Assembly (NCBI GenBank): GCA_002730555.1
Contig: PCAM01000021.1
Span: 97,676-161,675 of the forward strand
From: Chloroflexota bacterium
GTDB taxonomy: Bacteria > Chloroflexota > Dehalococcoidia > Lucifugimonadales > Lucifugimonadaceae
Direction of reading: 5' to 3'
DNA: 64,000 nt
Under the pieces are notes generated by a model. The model ran no database searches, was not told where the DNA came from, and saw only the letters and a list, made by a program, of their open reading frames with translations. Shown one piece after another: positions 32,944-41,584 of this stretch; positions within the stretch are counted from its first letter, which is position 1; every line of letters begins with the position of its first letter. The position numbers were made by a program, and so were the translations under genes.

Positions 32944-34482
32944 TCAGGCAGATGCCGTGTCTCCCACCACCCGAACGTGTACGCGCAACGCATCACCCGG
33001 AACATAAGACAGCGGCAGGTCTTCCACCTCCACCACGGTCAGCGTGTCGGGATCGGCCCCGGCCTGAACGGTTCGCTGTTTCGCCAGACGTGTGGCGTCC
33101 TCTATGGCAGCGATCCGGCCGGTATCGTTGAACACCTGGTCCACCTCTCCGCTTACCTGTGCGATGGCTGCGCCGACGGCGTTTGCGACGCCTCGGTGCT
33201 CCACCTGGATGACCTCTGACACCCCGGGGAGATCGTCCGGCACGAGGAAGGCGCCTCCCCCGACCGCAATCAAAGGCACGGGCGTGGCGTCCACCTTCAT
33301 ACGGTCGACCGCCTCGTCGATCATGGCGGTCATGCGGCCGCGTGCGGCTTTTATTTGCGTCGAGTCCAGAGATGCCGTGACTTCACGATCGCCCAGATCG
33401 ACCAATCCGGCAGCAACAGCGATGTCGGTAGCGGTCAGGGCGTCCCCGCCAAAGACGAGCGCCTCGCTGGTGATACGATGGCCAACGCTCTGCGGCCCGA
33501 TAGTCATCCCGTCAGGGCTAATCAACGATCCGCCGCCGAGGCCGATCGAGAGCAGGTCCGGCATGCGGAACAGCGTGCGCACGCTGCTGATCTCGACGAC
33601 GTTGTTGGCCTCCCGGGGGAAGCCCGCCTGAAGCACACCGACGTCGGTTGTGGTGCCGCCGACATCGACTACAATTGCATCATCCAATCCGGTTAGAAAT
33701 GCCGCCCCTCGCATGCTGTTCGTTGGGCCAGAGGCGAAGCTGTAGATCGGAAACTCTTCGGCGAAATCCGCCCTCATAACCGTCCCGTCGTTCTGCGTCA
33801 TGTAGAGAGGTGCATCGATTCCGCTCTGGCGGAGGGCGTCGGTGAAGGCGCGCATTGTCACCCGTGCCAGGTCGATGATGCAGGCGTTCAGGAGTGTGGC
33901 GTTCTCGCGCTCCAGCAGCCCTATGCGCCCCAGGTCGTGCGAGAGCGTGATGTCAACATCCGGGCACTCTTCCCGGACGATGGTGGCTGCGGCCTTTTCG
34001 CACTCGGCCGTCAACGGCGAGAAGATGCTCGCGATCCCCACCGATGTGATGCCGGAAGACGCGATCTCACGTGCCGCTTTGCGCATGGCGTCTACGTCAA
34101 ACTCGACCAGCGGACGGCCGTCGTATTCGTGCCCGCCTTCAATCATGAACACGCGCCCGCGAACGATCTCCGCTAGGTCATTCGGCCAGTCCACGAAGGG
34201 CGGCAGGGAGGCGCTCGCCGGAAGGCCGATTCGGACAGCGGCGACCGGCTTCAAGTCACGTCTTTGCACCACGGCGTTTGTGAAATGGGTCGTGCCAATC
34301 ATCGCCGCGCCGATACGCCCCGGCCCGCCTTCCAGCCCGGTGATCAGGTCCCGCAAAGCGTTCAAAATGCCGCCGGTCACATCGTTCGTAGTGGGGGTCT
34401 TTACACCAGCTACAACGCGGTCGTCCTGAATCAAAACAGCGTCGGTATTAGTGCCGCCAACGTCTATACCGATGCGCCTCAT
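32944..34482 (-). CDS. Hydantoinase/oxoprolinase (HyuA-like) family protein, short form
   Basis: The 512-residue protein has two ASKHA-type ATP-binding phosphate motifs, RIGIDVGGTNTDAVLI at the start and IVVDVGGTTTDVGVL near residue 275, with MIGTTHFTNAVVQR between. It lacks the C-terminal domain of the full ~700-residue HyuA/oxoprolinase proteins. Short members often sit next to DUF917 genes, as here (34829). Members hydrolyse cyclic amides or act in ATP-dependent carboxylations; the substrate is unknown. Confidence 0.9.
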   Translation of the reverse strand: MRRIGIDVGGTNTDAVLIQDDRVVAGVKTPTTNDVTGGILNALRDLITGLEGGPGRIGAAMIGTTHFTNAVVQRRDLKPVAAVRIGLPASASLPPFVDWPNDLAEIVRGRVFMIEGGHEYDGRPLVEFDVDAMRKAAREIASSGITSVGIASIFSPLTAECEKAAATIVREECPDVDITLSHDLGRIGLLERENATLLNACIIDLARVTMRAFTDALRQSGIDAPLYMTQNDGTVMRADFAEEFPIYSFASGPTNSMRGAAFLTGLDDAIVVDVGGTTTDVGVLQAGFPREANNVVEISSVRTLFRMPDLLSIGLGGGSLISPDGMTIGPQSVGHRITSEALVFGGDALTATDIAVAAGLVDLGDREVTASLDSTQIKAARGRMTAMIDEAVDRMKVDATPVPLIAVGGGAFLVPDDLPGVSEVIQVEHRGVANAVGAAIAQVSGEVDQVFNDTGRIAAIEDATRLAKQRTVQAGADPDTLTVVEVEDLPLSYVPGDALRVHVRVVGDTASA

Positions 34483-34828
34483 TCCGCGATCTCGATCCGG
34501 TGCGCCAAACGCCGAAGGGGCGGATTGGCATCCGCTCGCACCCGTGCTTCGAGAACCTCAGCATGGGTGCGCAACAGCCTCGGTACCCGACACCGCAAGG
34601 GCGTATGGCGATACGCCCACGTTTTGGTATGAACGCGCCGTTCAAGCGCGTAAACGCTCACTTTCGGTCGTGCCGTCGTGCCACTGAGGGCGCATTGCCA
34701 TACGCTCCTACAAAGCGATTCCCTCAGGACACTGGCGTGGCGGCGGTCAGGAGAAACTCCCTCTCCCAGCGGGAGAGGATTGGGGTGAGGGAGAAGTCCC
34801 GGCGCTCCAATTACGAATGACTGCCGCC
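34483..34828. repeat. 346-base gap with inverted GGCGTATGGCGATACGCC pair and CTCTCCC repeat
   Basis: GGGCGTATGGCGATACGCCC (34599-34618) and an inverted relative (34687-34712) flank about 70 bases. A CTCCCTCTCCCAGCGGGAGAGG...GGTGAGGGAG element is at 34757-34798. No gene is visible. Confidence 0.7.
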
Positions 34829-35920
34829 TCATGCCTCACCCCCGAACACGGACCTGAACTCCATGTCGTACCCGAACGCCCTCGGCCCGACGTTTAGCAG
34901 CCCCCGTTCAGAGGTCAATATCGGAGCCGCTGTCAGGGCGATCACAGAGACGCGCTGGCCGTAGCGCAGGGTCTCGGTGCCGATGGCCTCGCCGGAGAGC
35001 GTGTCCATGACGCAGATGATCTCCGGAACGGTGGCCGCCGGCACCCCATCCCGGAACCCGATGGCGAACTCGTTCTGGAACTCCAGCCGGAACTCGGATC
35101 CGGTGTCGTCATCCAGCCCGTCGATGGTGGCGGAGCCCCGCAGGAAGCCCTCTGTGGCGCGCCGGTCGATGTCGGTGATCTTACCTCGGAACAGCAGAAA
35201 CCCGCCCTCATGGTCAAGCGTCGCTTGCACGGGGTCTTCGTGTGCCGCGCGGGCATCCTCGACGGCACGCCCTAGCTCGATGGCCCGGGTTGTGGTGTAC
35301 AGAATCCCCCAGTCCTTCACTTCTTTGCCGGAGCGGGGAGCTTTGCAGGTGGAGGCGACCGAGCCCACCTCGGTGCAGACCTTTCGGCTGATGCGCTCCA
35401 TCCACTTCCAGCTGGCGGCCCGAGTCACGATCGTCTCGTTGTCCCGGATATCGGCCAGGCAGAGCGGGAACATCTGGAGGTCGCCGATGGCGAAGCTGGT
35501 CATCTGCGCTTCCGGGAAGGCACGACCCATCGAGTCGGCATCGACCACCGGCAGTCCCGTAACAGCGGCCACCATCAGCGGTTGGAGTGCGTTGCCGCCG
35601 CCGATCTCCAGCGACATGACGGCGTCGAACTTGCGGCCCAGGTAGTCCTCCATCATGCGGACCGGCTTAGCGGCGAAGTCCGGGTCACGCAGTCGTTCCT
35701 GCCCCACCAACGGCGCACCCATGCTTGATACGACCGCAACAAGATCGTCGTCGCCAAGCGTTTTCGGGTCGATCAATGTGACCCGTTTGCCCGCCTTGTA
35801 CATCTCCCTCATGTTCAGGTACGAGTAGTAAGGGCTCCCGCCGCCGCCCGCGCCAAGGATCCACGCGCCGGTCGAGAGTGGGGTCAGTTCGTCAGGCTGG
35901 ATCTCGCGGGCATCAACCAT
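34829..35920 (-). CDS. DUF917 family protein
   Basis: From the ATG at 35920 the 363-residue protein shows LSTGAWILGAGGGGSPYYSYL, VSSMGAPLVGQERL, EIGGGNALQPLMVAAVTGLPVVDADSMGRAFPEAQM, the DUF917 pattern. Its start overlaps the end of the enoyl-CoA hydratase gene by eight bases. DUF917 proteins commonly accompany HyuA-like proteins; their joint role is not established. The three genes form one leftward unit, with a repeat-filled gap before the HyuA-like gene. Confidence 0.9.
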   Translation of the reverse strand: MVDAREIQPDELTPLSTGAWILGAGGGGSPYYSYLNMREMYKAGKRVTLIDPKTLGDDDLVAVVSSMGAPLVGQERLRDPDFAAKPVRMMEDYLGRKFDAVMSLEIGGGNALQPLMVAAVTGLPVVDADSMGRAFPEAQMTSFAIGDLQMFPLCLADIRDNETIVTRAASWKWMERISRKVCTEVGSVASTCKAPRSGKEVKDWGILYTTTRAIELGRAVEDARAAHEDPVQATLDHEGGFLLFRGKITDIDRRATEGFLRGSATIDGLDDDTGSEFRLEFQNEFAIGFRDGVPAATVPEIICVMDTLSGEAIGTETLRYGQRVSVIALTAAPILTSERGLLNVGPRAFGYDMEFRSVFGGEA

Positions 35921-36746
35921 TCTTTTGTCTGGCCTCGTAGTTGTCGAAGGCCCGCTGTACCATCGGTCGGCGTCGGCCATCCGGCTTTTGCAACGCATAC
36001 CCTGGGTCGCTCTCGCCGATCGAACTCAGGTTGTACAGCGGAAATGCGCCCTGGATGTGCTGCGTGAAGCCCTGGGCGTCCTGCATCTGGTTGATCGCCA
36101 GCTTGATCATGCGCAACTGGAACGGGTCGTTCGCCGCCACCCGCGCCGCGTACGCCATCGACCCCTCTTCGAGCCGCTCCTTCGGGAACACCCGGTTCAC
36201 GTATCCAAGTTCCAGGGCCTCATGTGCATCCACGAATCGACTCTCAAACAGGATCTCCCGCGCCTTCCGATGGTGCATCTCCCACGGCACCGAGAAGTAC
36301 TGAAAGTTGGCCGGTAGGAACATGGCGTCCTCGGCGGCGAACACAACGTCCATGGCTGAGGAAATGATCCACCCGGCGAAGATGCAATAGCCCTGTACGG
36401 CGGCGATGGTGGGCTTGGGGAGGTTACGCCAGCGCAGTGACTTGTCGATGTTCTGATCGAACCCGCGCCTGTACTTGCCACGCAAACCCTCTTCGATAGG
36501 CCGCTCCACACGGTCCTCCATCTCCTCCGGCGTGCCCAGATCGTGGCCCGCCGAAAAATGGTCGCCCGCGCCCGCCAGCACGATCGCGCCAATGCCGTCG
36601 TCCTCGCCTGCGTAGCTGAAGGCGTGGTCCAACTCTTCAAGCAGGATCCGACTCTGGGCGTTGCGGTATCGGGGGCGGTTCAGGACGATCCGCGCGACCC
36701 GGTCGTGCTGCTCGTACGTGATCTGTTTGTAATCGCTGGCCGGCAT
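35913..36746 (-). CDS. Enoyl-CoA hydratase-family protein
   Basis: The 277-residue crotonase-fold protein has VARIVLNRPRYRNAQSRILL, IVLAGAGDHFSAGHDLGTP (oxyanion hole), and KPTIAAVQGYCIFAGWIISSAMDVVFAAEDAMF. Its segment NFQYFSVPWEMHHRKAREIL differs from the typical hydratase Glu region, so the reaction is open. GGAGCG precedes the ATG. It overlaps the DUF917 gene and follows the CoA-transferase pair by 28 bases, all on one strand. Confidence 0.9.
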   Translation of the reverse strand: MPASDYKQITYEQHDRVARIVLNRPRYRNAQSRILLEELDHAFSYAGEDDGIGAIVLAGAGDHFSAGHDLGTPEEMEDRVERPIEEGLRGKYRRGFDQNIDKSLRWRNLPKPTIAAVQGYCIFAGWIISSAMDVVFAAEDAMFLPANFQYFSVPWEMHHRKAREILFESRFVDAHEALELGYVNRVFPKERLEEGSMAYAARVAANDPFQLRMIKLAINQMQDAQGFTQHIQGAFPLYNLSSIGESDPGYALQKPDGRRRPMVQRAFDNYEARQKNG

Positions 36747-36773
36747 TGGTGCGCTCCGGGTGTCTTTGTGAGT

Positions 36774-38045
36774 TCAGTTAGAGGGCCCGGCGCCGGTGAC
36801 GCCGCGCTTGAGCAGGTCTTGGTATTCCACTTCTTCGACGCCAAGAAATCGCTCCAGGACTTCCTGCGTGTGCTGCCCCTGTAGAGGCGCATGGCGCTCA
36901 ACTTTAGCCCGGGTGTCAGAGAAACGCACCGGCACACCGGACTGCGGATGGACCCCGGCCTCCGGATGTTCCACCTCGACGATGAAGCCGCGATCGCGAA
37001 GCGCCTTGTCAGCGGCGACTTCGTGCGCGTCCAGGACCGCCGCCGCCATCACACCCGCCTGTGACAGTTGTTCAGCCAACGAGTCCCGCTCCTCTCCCGC
37101 AACCCACGCGCCGATCTCGACGTCCAGCGCGTCTTCGTTCGCCTTACGGGCTTCGTTAACGCCAAACCTGGCGTCCCTGAGCCATTCCTCGTGTCCGGCG
37201 ATGCCAGACAAGGCAGCCCACTGAGCTTCCGTCTCCGCGGCAAGGGCCAGCCAATTGCCATCGGCCGCGGCGTAGATACCGTGAGGGGCGAAGGTCATAT
37301 GCCGATTGCCGAGTCGGACCCGCACGTTCCCGGTCATGCGCTCTTCAAGCATGGCGTCTCCGATGAATGCTAGGCTCGCTTCCTGCATCGAAAGGTCGAT
37401 GTACTGGCCCTCGCCGGTCATCTCCCGGTGCATCAGCGCCGTCACAATCCCCGCGAATCCGTTCAAGCCGGCGGCCGCGTCCGGGTACATCTGCCCGGAG
37501 TTCAGAGGAGGACCGTCCTCGTAGCCAAGTAAGGCCGACATACCGGAGATAGGTTCGATCGTCCCGCCGATGCCCGGCACGTCCCGCCAGGGTCCGTTGT
37601 TCCCGAAGGCAGAAAGACTGCAAAGGATGATGTCGGGCTTGATCTGGCGTAGAGCGTCGTAATCAATGCCCAGATTTCCAATTACGCGCGGAGCAAAATT
37701 CTCGACCACGAAATCAGCAAGCGGCACCAGTCGTTTGAATATCTCGACGCCGTCCGGGTGGGTCAGGTTCAGCGTGATGCATTGCTTGTTCAGATTGACC
37801 GAGTTGTAGTTGGGATTGACGTTCCATGTGTGCTGGTTTGCCGACGCGCCCGGGGCGTCCCGCACGGTGTCAGGGATCGGCCTGTCGTACGCCCCGCGCC
37901 ATGAGTCCGGCCGACCGTGGAACTCAACTTGAATTATTTCCGCACCGAGCATCCCGAGGATTTGTGTCGCGTACGAACCGGCCCAGGCCTGGGTCAGGAC
38001 GATGCCCCGGTAGCCATGAAGAGGTCCGAATCGTGGCCCGGTCAT
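36774..38045 (-). CDS. CaiB/BaiF CoA-transferase, subunit/paralogue A
   Basis: The 423-residue protein starts at the ATG (38045) that overlaps the stop of the upstream CoA-transferase (ATGA). It opens YRGIVLTQAWAGSYATQILGMLGAEIIQVE, with ITLNLTHPDG and ALMHREMTGEGQYIDLSMQEASLAFIGD later. The catalytic Asp of GxD is replaced: the corresponding stretch reads VPGIGGTIEPISGMSALLG, with no Asp. In heteromeric class III CoA-transferases only one subunit carries the Asp, so this may be a non-catalytic partner of the upstream gene, if not a degenerate copy. Confidence 0.87.
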   Translation of the reverse strand: MTGPRFGPLHGYRGIVLTQAWAGSYATQILGMLGAEIIQVEFHGRPDSWRGAYDRPIPDTVRDAPGASANQHTWNVNPNYNSVNLNKQCITLNLTHPDGVEIFKRLVPLADFVVENFAPRVIGNLGIDYDALRQIKPDIILCSLSAFGNNGPWRDVPGIGGTIEPISGMSALLGYEDGPPLNSGQMYPDAAAGLNGFAGIVTALMHREMTGEGQYIDLSMQEASLAFIGDAMLEERMTGNVRVRLGNRHMTFAPHGIYAAADGNWLALAAETEAQWAALSGIAGHEEWLRDARFGVNEARKANEDALDVEIGAWVAGEERDSLAEQLSQAGVMAAAVLDAHEVAADKALRDRGFIVEVEHPEAGVHPQSGVPVRFSDTRAKVERHAPLQGQHTQEVLERFLGVEEVEYQDLLKRGVTGAGPSN

Positions 38046-39226
38046 CGCGCCGCTCCGGACGCGAGTAGGGCGTCGATAACGGAGTCTTCGAGACCGGCGA
38101 ACTCGCGCAACACTCGCCCGCTGTGTTCTCCTGGCCGTGGCGCGCGCCGCACCAGTTGCGCAGGCGTTTCGCCCATCTTGAACGCTGGCCCCGGGTACTC
38201 CGGCCCTCCTGTATCGGGCGACCGGAAGAAGTTCCGGGCCCGTAGATGCACGTTGTCGGCGAGCTCGTTCGTCTCCAGCACTGGCCCGGCTATCACTCGC
38301 AGTGCCGCCAACGTGTCGAACAGGTCCATCTTGTTCCAGTCGGCTAGTTTGGCCTGCGCACGGTCGACGTACTCGTCGGCGTGCTCCCTCCGGTACCAGC
38401 TTGTGGCCCATCGAGGGTCCTCCGCCAGATCGTCCAACCCCAGCACGTTCATCGCGTCCCGCCAGAAATGGGGCCGGCTGATGGTGAGGGCGAAGTGGCC
38501 GTCGCGCACCGGGACGGGGCCGGTGGACATGTCTATCTTTGCCTTGCGGGCTTGTGGCTCGCCCTGGTACTGGCTGTTCAGCAGCGCCGGTGCGAAAGTC
38601 GAAGCCATAACCTCAAGCTCAGAAATATCGATGAACTGGCCCGGCATAGGGTCTTGCTTGCGGCGGGCAAGAAGTGCGCTCACGATCGATCCGTAAGCCA
38701 TCGTTCCGGCGCAGTAAGAGGCCTGAAGTCCGCCTGGCTTGAGGGGGGGGCGGTCCGCTAGTCCGTTGATGGAGGCCCATCCGGAAAGGGCGGCGGTCGT
38801 CAGGTCGTTGCCGGGGTGTTCAGAGCGGGCGCCGGTGGATCCATGCGGGGTGATCGAGCACACGATGAGCTTCGGGTTCGCCCCCCGGAGCGATGTGAAG
38901 TCCAGTCCGAGCGATTTCATATCGCCCGGGAGCATTGAGCAAACCAGCACGTCGGCCCGGCCCGCAGCTAACCGCATCGCGTCAAGTCCCGACGGTTGTT
39001 CGATATCTACGATCGCAGAGCGCCTGTTCGTCAGCACGTATTCGGCGATCACGCTAACCCCGGCGTCATCGAAGGGCGCAAGGTGCCGCGCAGGGTGGCC
39101 GTCTGGACCCTCAAACAACGCCACGTCCGCGCCGAAATCCGCCAACATGCGTGCACACCATGCGCCGGAGACAGAAGTCGATAGATCGATTACCCGTATC
39201 CCGTTTAATGCTCCGGATTTATTCAT
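38042..39226 (-). CDS. CaiB/BaiF CoA-transferase, subunit/paralogue B
   Basis: The 394-residue protein opens LNGIRVIDLSTSVSGAWCARMLADFGADVALFEGPDG and has GARSEHPGNDLTTAALSGWASING, where the Asp of GND can serve as the catalytic Asp, and ALLARRKQDPMPGQFIDISELEVM. Its stop overlaps the next gene's ATG. The tight overlap suggests a two-subunit CoA-transferase, as in the BbsEF or SmtAB systems, but no such identity is claimed. The SDR gene upstream is 15 bases away. Confidence 0.88.
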   Translation of the reverse strand: MNKSGALNGIRVIDLSTSVSGAWCARMLADFGADVALFEGPDGHPARHLAPFDDAGVSVIAEYVLTNRRSAIVDIEQPSGLDAMRLAAGRADVLVCSMLPGDMKSLGLDFTSLRGANPKLIVCSITPHGSTGARSEHPGNDLTTAALSGWASINGLADRPPLKPGGLQASYCAGTMAYGSIVSALLARRKQDPMPGQFIDISELEVMASTFAPALLNSQYQGEPQARKAKIDMSTGPVPVRDGHFALTISRPHFWRDAMNVLGLDDLAEDPRWATSWYRREHADEYVDRAQAKLADWNKMDLFDTLAALRVIAGPVLETNELADNVHLRARNFFRSPDTGGPEYPGPAFKMGETPAQLVRRAPRPGEHSGRVLREFAGLEDSVIDALLASGAAR

Positions 39227-39241
39227 ATGCGAGTGCTGCGC

Positions 39242-40039
39242 CTACCATTCCTGATAGGCGTGCCGGGAGGTGACAGACATTCCGGCGTCCACCGAGAGCA
39301 CCTGACCGGTGATCCAGCGTGCATCTTCGCTCGCCAGGAACAGGGCGGCGTTGCCAACGTCCCACGCCGTGCCTTCGGTGCCGAGCATCGTAGAGTTGCG
39401 TCGGTGCTGTCGCAGATCGGCGTCCATCATGTCGGCCACCATCGGCGTGAACACGAGCCCCGGTGCAACGCAGTTGATCCGTATTCCCTGACGTCCGTGG
39501 TCCCCGGCCATGGCGATTGTCAGCCCGATCACCGCCGCCTTGGAGGTCGTATAGGCGGCAGCTCCGATGGCCGCGATACCGGCGCCGGAGGAGATGTTGA
39601 TGATGGAACCGCCGCCGGTCTGAATCATCCGGGGGATGGCGTGGCGGGAGGTGAGGACCATACTGCGGACGTTCGTGTTCTGCACCCTGTCCCACTCATC
39701 CATATCGATCTCGGTGACCGGGGGTCCGAGGCCGATCCCAACGTTGTTGTCGAGCACGTCCAAACGGCCGTGGCGCTCCACCGCGGCCTCCACCATCGCC
39801 TTGCAATCATCTTCGTTGGTGACATCCGCCTGAAAGGTGCTGGCGACCCCGCCCTCGGCCTCGATCATAGCGAGCGTTTCGTCTGCCCGTTCGATTTGCG
39901 CATCCACCAGCAGAACACTCGCACCCTCGCGCGCAAAGAGCACGGCGGTCGCTTTGCCGTTGCCGACGCCCGGCCCGCGGGAGCCCGCGCCAGTGACGAT
40001 CGCCACCTTGCCCTCGAGTCGCCCCGGGCGTTCGGCCAT
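39242..40039 (-). CDS. SDR-family oxidoreductase
   Basis: The 265-residue protein has VTGAGSRGPGVGNGKATA (NAD(P) loop with an unusual insertion), NNVGIG, INISSGAGI and the catalytic YTTSK. All catalytic residues are present, unlike the SDR at 5752. It probably oxidises or reduces a secondary alcohol; the neighbouring CoA-transferases suggest an acyl-CoA substrate. AGGAGG precedes the ATG. Confidence 0.92.
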   Translation of the reverse strand: MAERPGRLEGKVAIVTGAGSRGPGVGNGKATAVLFAREGASVLLVDAQIERADETLAMIEAEGGVASTFQADVTNEDDCKAMVEAAVERHGRLDVLDNNVGIGLGPPVTEIDMDEWDRVQNTNVRSMVLTSRHAIPRMIQTGGGSIINISSGAGIAAIGAAAYTTSKAAVIGLTIAMAGDHGRQGIRINCVAPGLVFTPMVADMMDADLRQHRRNSTMLGTEGTAWDVGNAALFLASEDARWITGQVLSVDAGMSVTSRHAYQEW

Positions 40040-40074
40040 CGTTCGGTCCTCCTGTTAGTTAGTTTTCCGGTGGA

Positions 40075-40422
40075 TCAGTCAAGCGTCACGAACAGGCTGC
40101 GGCGCATCTGTCCCGCGACGGCACGACTGATGTGCCCGTGGCCGGTCGTGTCTTCCGCAAGCAATATCTCGCCGGTCCCGATCAGGCGTGTGGAGCCGTC
40201 CCCGACCTCGATCTCGACCGCGCCGGACAGGTTAATCACGTACTGCCGACGGGGCGCAGTGTGGAAGTCCAGATTGTAATCCGGACTGGTCTCTCGGAAG
40301 ATGATGTTCGTCGCGGCCTGCGGCTCAGACAGGGCGCCGGTCGCCGTGGGGTTCAGCTCGATATCGATGTCCTCGAAATGCGACTCGCCATCGTCGCCCG
40401 TGTACACCCGTGTGACCTTCAT
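40075..40422 (-). CDS. Small cupin-fold protein
   Basis: The 115-residue protein has a cupin pattern: FHTAPRRQYVINLSGAVEIEVGDG followed by GTGEILLAEDTTGHGHIS. The conserved His positions of the metal site are partly replaced (one HTAP, one GHGH). It may bind a metal or small ligand. It lies 35 bases upstream of the SDR gene on the same strand. Confidence 0.82.
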   Translation of the reverse strand: MKVTRVYTGDDGESHFEDIDIELNPTATGALSEPQAATNIIFRETSPDYNLDFHTAPRRQYVINLSGAVEIEVGDGSTRLIGTGEILLAEDTTGHGHISRAVAGQMRRSLFVTLD

Positions 40423-40456
40423 GTGACTCTCTTTTCATTCAATACTGTAATCGCGA

Positions 40457-40603
40457 GACCCTTCTCCCTGCGGGAGCAGGCGAGGGTGAGGGAGAAGTCT
40501 GTCTTGCGCAATCGTTATGTTTCTCACCGAATGGTGTCCGGTGAAGGTCTATCGCCTACGCTCGGGATGACGACAACCGTAGGGGCGGGCAGCGGCCCGC
40601 CCG
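40457..40603. repeat. Cluster of three intergenic repeat types
   Basis: CTTCTCCCTGCGGGAGCAGG...GGTGAGGGAG at 40459-40497, a GGTGAAGGTCTATCGCCTACGCTCGGGATGAC element at 40541-40573, and GTAGGGGCGGGCAGCGGCCCGCCC at 40579-40602 follow one another in a gene-free gap of about 290 bases. Confidence 0.7.
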
Positions 40604-40633
40604 GTCGCGTGGAACGCCGATCAGATTGGCTTA

Positions 40634-40692
40634 GGTTTTCCCTCATCCTGCGCCTTCTCCCGCCGGGAGAAGGCGCAGGATGAGGGAAAACC
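40634..40692. terminator. 59-nt perfect hairpin (29-bp stem, 1-nt centre)
   Basis: The arms GGTTTTCCCTCATCCTGCGC...TTCTCCCG and CGGGAGAA...GGGAAAACC are perfectly complementary over 29 bp with a single central C. It lies 21 bases past the stop of the leftward SDR gene and could terminate it, although no clear T tract follows. The arms contain the CTCATCCT and CTTCTCCCG words of the CTCTCCC repeat family. Confidence 0.75.
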
Positions 40693-40713
40693 CTGTATGT
40701 CGGCCCTCCGCCC

Positions 40714-41520
40714 CTAAACCGGCTCAACCGCCGCAAGACGCGTCTTCGTGGCCGCGTCCGCAAACCGCTCAACAGCCTCGGCGTCGTTGAAGATGCCGCC
40801 CGTGCATGAGTCGACCGTCTGCATCGCGAGCAGAGTTGCTGCTTCGACGTAGCTGTCGGGCGGCGGCATCTTGCCGTGCGGGGTGCTGCCGCCGACCTGG
40901 CCCGGGGCGCGCCCGAAGCGGATGCCGGGGGTGTCGATGCCGCCCACTGGCTTCAGGGCGTTCACAGCGACGCCGTCGTCCTTCATGTCGGTGGCGAGCC
41001 CTCGTGTCATGGCCTCGATGGCAAGTTTTGTCGCTCCATAGTGTGACAACCCGCGGTCGGCTGCGACCGACGAGATGTTGATGATGTTGCCGCTTTTCTG
41101 TTCCACCATCGCCGGCAGTACCGCCCGGGAGCAGTGGAAGGGACCGTGCACGTTGATCTTGAACTCCAGCTCCCAGTGGCGGGGCTGGATCGTGTTGATG
41201 TAGCCGGGGGGCTGCACTGCTGCGTTGTTCATCAGGATGTCGATGCGGCCGTATTTGGCGAGCACGGTATCGATCATGCCCTGGATGGACTCCACGTCGC
41301 CGACGTTACAGACGACGGCGAGCGCCTCTCCGCCATCGGCTTCGATCATGCGAACTGTGTCGTGGATCGTGCCCGGCAGTCGGGGGTCACGTTCCTGCTC
41401 CGTGCGCGCCGCCACGACGACCTTTGCGCCCTCTTTTGCGTATTGCACGGCGCAGTACTGGCCAAGCCCCCGGCTTGCACCGGTCACGATGGCGATTTTC
41501 CCGTTCAGTCTTCCGGCCAT
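40714..41520 (-). CDS. SDR-family oxidoreductase
   Basis: The 268-residue protein has IVTGASRGLGQYCAVQYA, NNAAVQPPG, INISSVAADRG and YGATK: all SDR catalytic residues. The insert AARTEQERDPRLPGTIHDTVRMIEADGGEA is seen in a group of actinobacterial/Chloroflexota SDRs. GGGGAGAA precedes the ATG. The substrate is unknown. Confidence 0.92.
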   Translation of the reverse strand: MAGRLNGKIAIVTGASRGLGQYCAVQYAKEGAKVVVAARTEQERDPRLPGTIHDTVRMIEADGGEALAVVCNVGDVESIQGMIDTVLAKYGRIDILMNNAAVQPPGYINTIQPRHWELEFKINVHGPFHCSRAVLPAMVEQKSGNIINISSVAADRGLSHYGATKLAIEAMTRGLATDMKDDGVAVNALKPVGGIDTPGIRFGRAPGQVGGSTPHGKMPPPDSYVEAATLLAMQTVDSCTGGIFNDAEAVERFADAATKTRLAAVEPV

Positions 41521-41584
41521 TCTGTTCTCCCCTGCATGGTGATTCGTTGATTGAGGGCGGGCTGATCCGTCCGCTGAAATTCGA

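Noticed and set aside
38046..38411. N-terminal extension of the CoA-transferase to 38411
   Set aside because: The added 122 residues overlap the upstream CoA-transferase gene in another frame and show no homology; the ATG at 38045 fits the family start and ATGA overlap.
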